Translations under genes and position numbers: made by a program
The notes under the pieces: generated by a model
What the model was told of the DNA's origin: nothing
Database searches by the model: none
The model's input: only the letters and a program-made list of their open reading frames with translations
Part shown: in pieces, positions 6,680 to 10,949 of the stretch
How the letters are laid out: each line of letters begins with the position of its first letter
Position numbering within the stretch: position 1 is the stretch's first letter
NCBI GenBank assembly: GCA_018903185.1
Contig: JAHIQV010000211.1
Coordinates: forward strand, 1 to 10,949
Length of the DNA stretch: 10,949 nt
DNA from: Gammaproteobacteria bacterium
GTDB lineage: Bacteria; Pseudomonadota; Gammaproteobacteria; Burkholderiales; Burkholderiaceae_C
Reading direction: 5' to 3'

Positions 6680-8209
6680 TCAAACGGCAGGCGGACGTTC
6701 CACCATGTCGCGGATGCGCCGGCGCAACGCGCGGTCGCGCCGCTGCTCCTCGTTCCAGTCTTCGCGCACGCCGCGCCAGAGCGCCAGCGCCATGAGCAGG
6801 ATCACCAGCGTGAACGGCAGCGCGAACACGATGGTTGCCGTCTGCACCGCCTTCACGCCGCCGGCCAGCAGCAGGCTGATGGCGATGCCCGAGACCAGCA
6901 GGCCCCAGACGATTTTCACCCGGGGCCCCGGGTTTTCGTCGCCGCCGGTGCTCATCATGCCCAGCACCAGCGTGGCCGAGTCCCCGGAGGTCACGAAGAA
7001 CACCAGCACCAGCACGGTGGCCACGCCCGTCATCAGCCCGCCCAGCGGCAACTGGTCGAACATGGCAAACAGCGCGGTGGACACATCGGCGTTCACCGCC
7101 TCGCTGATCGGCAGGCCCTGCATGATCTGCAGGTGCAGCGCCGTGCCGCCGAACACCGAGAACCAGACAAACGCCGCCAGAGTGGGCGCCAGCACCGTGC
7201 CCAGGATGAACTCACGGATGGTCCGTCCACGCGAGACGCGCGCGATGAACAGGCCCACAAAAGGCGACCAGCTCACCCACCAGGCCCAATAGAAAACCGT
7301 CCAGCCACCCACCCAGCCGCTGTCGCGGAAGGGCGTCATGCGCAGGCTCATGCGCACGAACTCGCTCAGGTAGCTGCCCAGGGTGTTGGTGAAGGTGTCG
7401 ATGATCGCCACCGTCGGACCCACCACAAACACCGTCAGCGCCAGCAGGCCGGCGACGATCAGGTTGAAGGTGGACAACCACTTGATGCCCCTGGCCACCC
7501 CGGTCACGGCCGAGGTCAGGAACAGCACCGTCGTCACCAGAATGATCGCCACCTGCGAGCTGCTGCTCACCGGCAGCCCCATCACCGCGGCCAGGCCACT
7601 GTTGATCTGCAACGCGCCCATGCCCAGCGAAGCCGCCACGCCAAACGCCGTGGCAATCACCGCCAGCACATTCACCAGCGGGCCGATCTGTTTCATCGGC
7701 GCCCAGGGCAGCGCTTCCACGGCTGTGCTCACCAGCGCCGAGCCGCCCCGCCGGAACTGGAAAAACGCGATCGCCAGCGCCACGATGCTGTACACCGCCC
7801 AGGGGTGCAGCCCCCAGTGGAAAAAGCTGTAGCGCATGGCGGCGTTGGCCGCCTCCGGTGTGTTGACCGCAATACCCGGTGGCGGCGCGCCGTAGTGGGA
7901 AATCGGCTCGGCAACGCCCCAGAACACCAGGCCGATACCCATGCCTGCGGCAAACAGCATGGCGAACCAGGCGCCGATGGAAAACTCCGGCTCGTCGTCC
8001 TCGCCGCCGAGCTTGAGGTCGCCGTAGCGGCTGAACGCGAGGACCAGCGCCAGCACGACCAGGCCCAGCACCACCCACAGGTAGAACCAGCCGAAGTTGC
8101 GCGTGATGGCCGCCAGCGCGGTGTCGAACACCCCGCCCAGCGACGCCGGGGCGATGACGCCCCACAGGACGATGGCCAGGATCAAGCCGGCCGAAACGAT
8201 GAGTTGCAT
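6680..8209 (-). CDS. BCCT-family transporter, glycine-betaine type
   Basis: A 509-residue, 12-helix secondary transporter of the betaine/carnitine/choline family that imports quaternary-ammonium compatible solutes across the inner membrane. The substrate-site motif GMGIGLVFWGVAEP is at residues 89-102. A Gly at the fifth position (G93) is the Na+/betaine form, whereas choline carriers such as BetT have Asp there. The aromatic-box residues are present: W132, W137 and Y140 in HWGLHPWAVY, and W310, W311 and W314 in WAWWVSWSPFVG, with the BetP spacing. RVSRGRTIREF follows at 324-334. I chose the ATG at 8209, not an upstream in-frame ATG at 8260, because GGAGGAG lies 9-10 nt before it. The N-terminal tail is almost absent and the C-terminal tail is about 30 charged residues, shorter than the osmosensing tails of BetP. 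Probably cotranscribed with the downstream MarC gene. The exact substrate (betaine, DMSP, other) is open. Confidence 0.94.
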   Translation of the reverse strand: MQLIVSAGLILAIVLWGVIAPASLGGVFDTALAAITRNFGWFYLWVVLGLVVLALVLAFSRYGDLKLGGEDDEPEFSIGAWFAMLFAAGMGIGLVFWGVAEPISHYGAPPPGIAVNTPEAANAAMRYSFFHWGLHPWAVYSIVALAIAFFQFRRGGSALVSTAVEALPWAPMKQIGPLVNVLAVIATAFGVAASLGMGALQINSGLAAVMGLPVSSSSQVAIILVTTVLFLTSAVTGVARGIKWLSTFNLIVAGLLALTVFVVGPTVAIIDTFTNTLGSYLSEFVRMSLRMTPFRDSGWVGGWTVFYWAWWVSWSPFVGLFIARVSRGRTIREFILGTVLAPTLAAFVWFSVFGGTALHLQIMQGLPISEAVNADVSTALFAMFDQLPLGGLMTGVATVLVLVFFVTSGDSATLVLGMMSTGGDENPGPRVKIVWGLLVSGIAISLLLAGGVKAVQTATIVFALPFTLVILLMALALWRGVREDWNEEQRRDRALRRRIRDMVERPPAV

Positions 8210-8215
8210 GAGATC

Positions 8216-8223
8216 ACTCCTCC
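8216..8223 (-). promoter_or_regulatory. Strong ribosome-binding site of the BCCT gene
   Basis: The minus strand reads GGAGGAGT from 8223 to 8216, then GATCTC and the ATG at 8209. This near-perfect anti-16S match decides the start codon over the upstream ATG at 8260, which would lie before this site. Confidence 0.85.
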
Positions 8224-8592
8224 AGGAAAAGGGCCGTCCCGCGGGCCGCTGGCAAGGCACAACGGCACCAATCTACCGCACAAGCGGGCAGCCTGGGGCA
8301 GCAGATACCGGCGCAGCCGAGGGGTCGAAGCAGAAAACGGCGGCGGTCCGGTCCGATGTGTCAGTGGCTCCCGGCCCGCCGGGGCCCGTGGGGGCGCTTC
8401 GGGGCGGTGGCAGCTGCGCCCGAAAGAGCGCGGTGTGCCGGGGCTGTCAGCAAGGACCGACACCGCCAGCGCAAGAAAGTGCGCCAGGCCATGCCGTCAT
8501 GAACGAAGCGGCGATTGTGCCCGGATCCATCCCCTCGCGTGAGCCGTCGCCCGCATACCCGCGGGTGGTGTGCGGAGGGGGTCCGTGTGCCC
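8224..8592. other. Long intergenic region between histidine kinase and BCCT genes
   Basis: About 370 bp with no reading frame I can support on either strand; the open frames here lack ribosome sites and recognisable protein content. The promoter of the BCCT-MarC unit must lie here or further upstream, reading leftward. The best -10-like hexamer, TAGATT on the minus strand near 8270-8275, has no good -35. I found no sigma-54 box with correct spacing. GC-rich self-complementary stretches occur at 8370-8383 (CCCGG-CCCG-CCGGG) and 8551-8575. Confidence 0.5.
8551..8575 (-). terminator. Possible terminator hairpin downstream of the histidine kinase gene
   Basis: On the minus strand, CCGCA (8575-8571) can pair with TGCGG (8555-8551). 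The loop carries the perfect palindrome ACCCGCGGGT (8557-8566). It begins 18 nt after the kinase stop codon, a sensible place for a 3' end. No T-run follows, so it is at best a weak or factor-assisted terminator. Confidence 0.25.
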
Positions 8593-10680
8593 TCATCCGG
8601 TGAACAGGGCCGCGGCCTCCGGTGCCTCCTTCGGCAAGCTGAAGCAGAACACCGCGCCCTGCCCCACCGCGCCCTCACCGCGCACGCTGCCGCCGTGGCG
8701 CTGGACGACCCGGTGCACCGAGGCCAGACCAATGCCCGAGCCCTCGAACTGGTGGTGCGCGTGCAGGCGCTTGAAAGGCTGGAACAGCTGATCGGCGTAG
8801 GCCATGTCAAAGCCCGCCCCGTTGTCGCGCACGCAGAACGCCACCTGCCCGTTGGCCGCCTCGCTGCGGGTGAAGTCGATCCGTGCCTGTGGCGTCTGCC
8901 CGGTGTACTTCCAGGCGTTGCCCAGCAGGTTCTGCAACACCACGCGCATGAGCGTCGGGTCCGCCTTGACGCGCAGACCCGGCTCGATGTACCACTGCAC
9001 CTGCCTGTCGGGCTCGGCACGTGTGAACTCCGCCACCAGTCCGCGCGCCATCTCGCTCAGGTCCACCGCCTCGTGGCTGATCAACGCCCGGCTGTGCTGG
9101 GCAATCGACAACAGATCGGTGATGAGCACACCCATGCGGCGGGCGCCGTCCTGGATGCGACGCAGGGAGGTGCGCCCCTCGTCCGTCAGGCGCTCGGCTT
9201 CGGCCTCCTGCAGCAGGGAGGCAAAGCCGTGGATGCTGCGCAGCGGGGTGCGCAGATCGTGCGAGACGCTGTAGGTGAACGCCTCCAGTTCGCGGTTGAG
9301 CTCCACCAGCTCCTTCGTGCGCAGCTTCACCCGCTGCTCCAGATCGGCGTTCAGCCGCACCAGCGCACACTGCGTCTCGCGCAACTCGGTGATGTCCTGC
9401 ACCGTGCCGTGCTGACGCACCGCCTCGTCACCCTCGCAGTCCGTCAGGCACAGCAGGCGCACATGGCGGACCTCGCCATCGGGCCGCTGGATGCGGTGCA
9501 CCTCGTCCAGCGGCGTGCGCAGGCGGACCGCCTCCTTGAACGCCATGTCCAGGCGGTCCCGATCTTCCGGGTGCACGCTGGACGCATAACACCCGACGCC
9601 CGGTGACGTGGTTGCCGGATCGCGGCCGAGGATGCGGAACACCTCGTCCGACCACAAAAGCTGGCGCTGCCGGATGTCGAACTCCCAGTGCCCCACGTGC
9701 GCCATGCGCTGCGCGGCCTTCAGGCGTTGCTCGCTGCGCGCCACCGCCGCCCGGGCGCGCTCCACGCGCCGGAGCAGCCACCCCATGCCCGCGCCGATGC
9801 CCGCCAGCGCCAGCGACAGCAAAGCCGTCAACGCCATCGCCTGCTGGCGCGAAGGCGCCAGCGGCGCCAGCTCCGACGCATCGGACAGCCCCACCACCAC
9901 CACAGCCCCCGAGTCCGCCAGACGCTGCCAGCCGTAAAGGCGCGTCACCGCATCCACCGCACCCGTCTGGCGAAAGCTGCCCTGCCGCAGCTGGGGCTGC
10001 GCCAGAAACGGCCGATCCGGCGGCACCGACTGCCCCATGGCGACGTCGTTGTCCAGGCTGCGTGCGAGGAGGCGGCCACCGGGGTGCACCAGACCCACCA
10101 GATCCTGATCCGACAGCGTCAGGCGCCCGAGCTTGCGAGCGAGATAGTCGGTCGAGAGCAGCAGGTGCAACGTGCCGTCAAAACGCCCATCGCGCCACAG
10201 CGCGCGCCCGGCCACGAACAGCCAGCGCCCGTTCAGGCGCGCGAGCACCGGCTCACCCAGGACCAGCCGGTCAGGCCCCTGGCTCAGCGCCCGGAAGTGT
10301 GGCCGGTCCCCGATAAAAGTGCCGTCCGCCACCCCCAGGCTGTTGTAGACCGCAAAACCCTGGGCATTCACCACCGTCACATGCGAAACCAGCCCCGCCG
10401 GCAAAGTATCCAGCGCCTCGCGCACCCCCAGCTCAAAACCCTGGGGGTCGGCCCGCCAGAGCTCGCGCAGATCCAGCGCCGTGCGATCCACCAGGGTGAA
10501 CAAGGCCTCCACCTGCCCGCCCATCGCATCGGCCAGCTGCACGCTGCGCGCCTCGGCCCGGTCGATCACCTGCTCGCGCAACTGTTCCTGCAACCTCAGG
10601 CTCAGGCCCCAGACCACGGCCACCGCCAGGACCGTGAACAAAGCCACCGCCATCACCATCGATCGCCAACGCGAGATCAC
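8593..10680 (-). CDS. Membrane sensor histidine kinase (Cache-like, PAS, HisKA, HATPase)
   Basis: A 695-residue hybrid-free sensor kinase that autophosphorylates on His and passes phosphate to an unseen response regulator. Order from the N-terminus: transmembrane helix at about 8-27; periplasmic Cache-like sensor at about 56-266, with IGDRPHFRAL at 123-132; second helix at about 280-302; a PAS domain with PAC at about 327-436; a short coiled coil; HisKA with SHDLRTPL (His474); and HATPase with N box NLLGNAWKYT (584-593), DNGAGF (619-624) and GSGIGLA (647-653). All core catalytic motifs are intact. The start is a GTG at 10680 with GAGGGG 6 nt before it. An ATG at 10737 would add 19 residues but has no ribosome site and lies in an inverted repeat. 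The HisKA/HATPase pair resembles those of phytochrome-type kinases. No response regulator adjoins it and the ligand is unknown; Cache sensors usually bind small organic acids, amino acids or amines. Confidence 0.93.
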   Translation of the reverse strand: MISRWRSMVMAVALFTVLAVAVVWGLSLRLQEQLREQVIDRAEARSVQLADAMGGQVEALFTLVDRTALDLRELWRADPQGFELGVREALDTLPAGLVSHVTVVNAQGFAVYNSLGVADGTFIGDRPHFRALSQGPDRLVLGEPVLARLNGRWLFVAGRALWRDGRFDGTLHLLLSTDYLARKLGRLTLSDQDLVGLVHPGGRLLARSLDNDVAMGQSVPPDRPFLAQPQLRQGSFRQTGAVDAVTRLYGWQRLADSGAVVVVGLSDASELAPLAPSRQQAMALTALLSLALAGIGAGMGWLLRRVERARAAVARSEQRLKAAQRMAHVGHWEFDIRQRQLLWSDEVFRILGRDPATTSPGVGCYASSVHPEDRDRLDMAFKEAVRLRTPLDEVHRIQRPDGEVRHVRLLCLTDCEGDEAVRQHGTVQDITELRETQCALVRLNADLEQRVKLRTKELVELNRELEAFTYSVSHDLRTPLRSIHGFASLLQEAEAERLTDEGRTSLRRIQDGARRMGVLITDLLSIAQHSRALISHEAVDLSEMARGLVAEFTRAEPDRQVQWYIEPGLRVKADPTLMRVVLQNLLGNAWKYTGQTPQARIDFTRSEAANGQVAFCVRDNGAGFDMAYADQLFQPFKRLHAHHQFEGSGIGLASVHRVVQRHGGSVRGEGAVGQGAVFCFSLPKEAPEAAALFTG

Positions 10681-10686
10681 ATTGCA

Positions 10687-10692
10687 CCCCTC
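10687..10692 (-). promoter_or_regulatory. Ribosome-binding site of the histidine kinase gene
   Basis: The minus strand reads GAGGGG from 10692 to 10687, followed by TGCAAT and the GTG at 10680. Spacing of 6 nt is good and supports GTG initiation. The ATG overlapping this GTG is followed directly by TGA and cannot be the start. Confidence 0.65.
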
Positions 10693-10698
10693 GTATTC

Positions 10699-10741
10699 AT
10701 CTGTGTCCGGGCACCACCACGCACCGCAGCGCCACACAGAT
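10699..10741. repeat. Spaced 8-bp inverted repeat in the histidine kinase leader
   Basis: ATCTGTGT (10699-10706) and ACACAGAT (10734-10741) are exact inverted copies separated by 27 bp. Arm centres are 35 bp apart. The pair ends 6 bp upstream of the kinase ribosome site. It could be an RNA stem-loop in the leader or two half-sites of an operator. Confidence 0.5.
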
Positions 10742-10755
10742 GGTTCTAACCGAAT

Positions 10756-10869
10756 TTATTGACCCCCGGCTGAGGGCCCCGCCAGCTCCGCCTGGCAGGC
10801 TACCGACTTCAGCGCGCCCTGGTCGAACTCGGCCAGCAGGCGGGCTTCGTCAGCTTCGGTCTTGGGCAT
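10756..10869 (-). pseudogene. Truncated CopG/BrnA-like antitoxin N-terminus
   Basis: A 37-codon ORF with ATG at 10869, preceded by AGGAGAAACC, a good ribosome site. The peptide starts MPKTEADEARLLAEF and continues DQGALKSVACQAELA. This resembles the N-terminus of CopG-superfamily antitoxins (usual length about 90-100), in which an acidic LLxxxExGxLKSVAxxxELA stretch precedes the ribbon-helix-helix with its VNIRIS and LPYQTLI motifs. Here the frame departs after AELA into GPSAGGQ and stops, and I find no ribbon-helix-helix in any frame downstream. The likeliest reading is the 5' stub of an antitoxin gene whose remainder was deleted. No toxin gene is visible upstream within the 80 bp available. 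The family resemblance is from memory of the sequence style; an unrelated small protein is possible. Confidence 0.5.
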
Positions 10870-10882
10870 GGTTTCTCCTGTT

Positions 10883-10927
10883 TCAAATCGTCGCAGGGGC
10901 CGGGTACGGCGGTTTCGATTTTGTCAT
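10883..10927 (-). pseudogene. 14-codon fragment resembling the start of an IS3-type transposase OrfA
   Basis: An ATG at 10927 gives a 14-residue peptide beginning MTKSKPPYPA and then stopping at 10883. IS3-group OrfA proteins often begin with a basic stretch followed by PPYPxEFR, so the first ten residues fit such a start, after which the match is lost. No terminal inverted repeat can be seen in the 22 bases remaining before the window end. It is very short and could be chance. Confidence 0.2.
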
Positions 10928-10949
10928 CGCGCCGGACCGCCGGCAGGCC

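Noticed and set aside
8182..8463. 93-codon minus-strand ORF overlapping the start of the BCCT gene
   Set aside because: It runs out of frame through the transporter start, has no ribosome site and no protein-like composition.
8440..8500. Sigma-54-like -24/-12 element (TGGCGCAC...TTGC, minus strand) upstream of the BCCT gene
   Set aside because: The GG-to-GC spacing is one base too long; sigma-54 promoters tolerate almost no spacing change.
5933..8542. 869-codon plus-strand frame opposite MarC and BCCT genes
   Set aside because: Dominated by His, Gln and Arg, typical of the antisense frame of high-GC membrane-protein genes, and it spans two real genes plus an intergenic gap.
9688..10749. 353-codon plus-strand frame opposite the histidine kinase
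   Set aside because: No recognisable domain; the opposite strand encodes a complete kinase with all conserved boxes.
1..10949. CRISPR array, tRNA or rRNA genes, or intact insertion sequence
   Set aside because: No regularly spaced repeats, no cloverleaf with CCA-like end, no ribosomal RNA signature and no full transposase were seen.

Overview
The window is GC-rich, densely coding bacterial DNA. The gene families and the codon bias toward G/C in third positions suggest a beta-proteobacterium, probably Burkholderiales (Comamonadaceae-like). This is inferred from protein style only; there is no rRNA or other phylogenetic marker. It reads as a chromosomal housekeeping/metabolic region. There is no CRISPR array, tRNA, rRNA, phage module or intact insertion sequence.

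Layout. (1) 1-2342, minus strand: a DinG-type iron-sulfur ATP-dependent DNA helicase, complete at its start but cut at the left edge. (2) 2343-2452: a 110-bp divergent intergenic region with a perfect 15-bp palindrome, TTGTGCACTGCACAA. (3) 2453-5917, plus strand: a tightly chained three-gene operon encoding a patatin-like lipid/ester hydrolase, a GntP-family permease of the D-3-hydroxybutyrate permease type, and an alpha/beta hydrolase. The first two are bridged by a 22-codon micro-ORF that overlaps the stop of one and the start of the other. A hairpin covers part of the permease ribosome-binding site. The second and third genes overlap as TGATG. (4) 5918-5971: a short convergent gap with two adjacent GC-rich hairpins. 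(5) 8209 down to 5972, minus strand: a BCCT-family betaine-type transporter followed 15 bp later by a MarC-family membrane protein. (6) 8210-8592: a 383-bp non-coding gap. (7) 10680 down to 8593, minus strand: a membrane sensor histidine kinase (periplasmic Cache-like sensor, PAS, HisKA, HATPase) with no adjacent response regulator. (8) 10681-10949: a leader with a spaced 8-bp inverted repeat, then a 37-codon ORF that looks like the N-terminal stub of a CopG-type antitoxin, then a 14-codon fragment resembling the start of an IS3-type transposase OrfA.

How the genes may work together. The plus-strand operon makes most sense as a poly-3-hydroxybutyrate / 3-hydroxybutyrate module: a patatin-type depolymerase or esterase, a permease for the hydroxy acid, and a second esterase. 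The TGC...GCA palindrome at its promoter is the kind of operator used by PHB-sensing repressors. This assignment is inference from family and context, since the usual partner bdhA is not in the window. The BCCT-MarC pair points to compatible-solute uptake. The orphan kinase upstream could sense a periplasmic ligand, but nothing in the sequence ties it to its neighbours. The most interesting signals are the palindromic operator, the micro-ORF/hairpin relay in front of the permease gene, and the decayed toxin-antitoxin stub at the right end.
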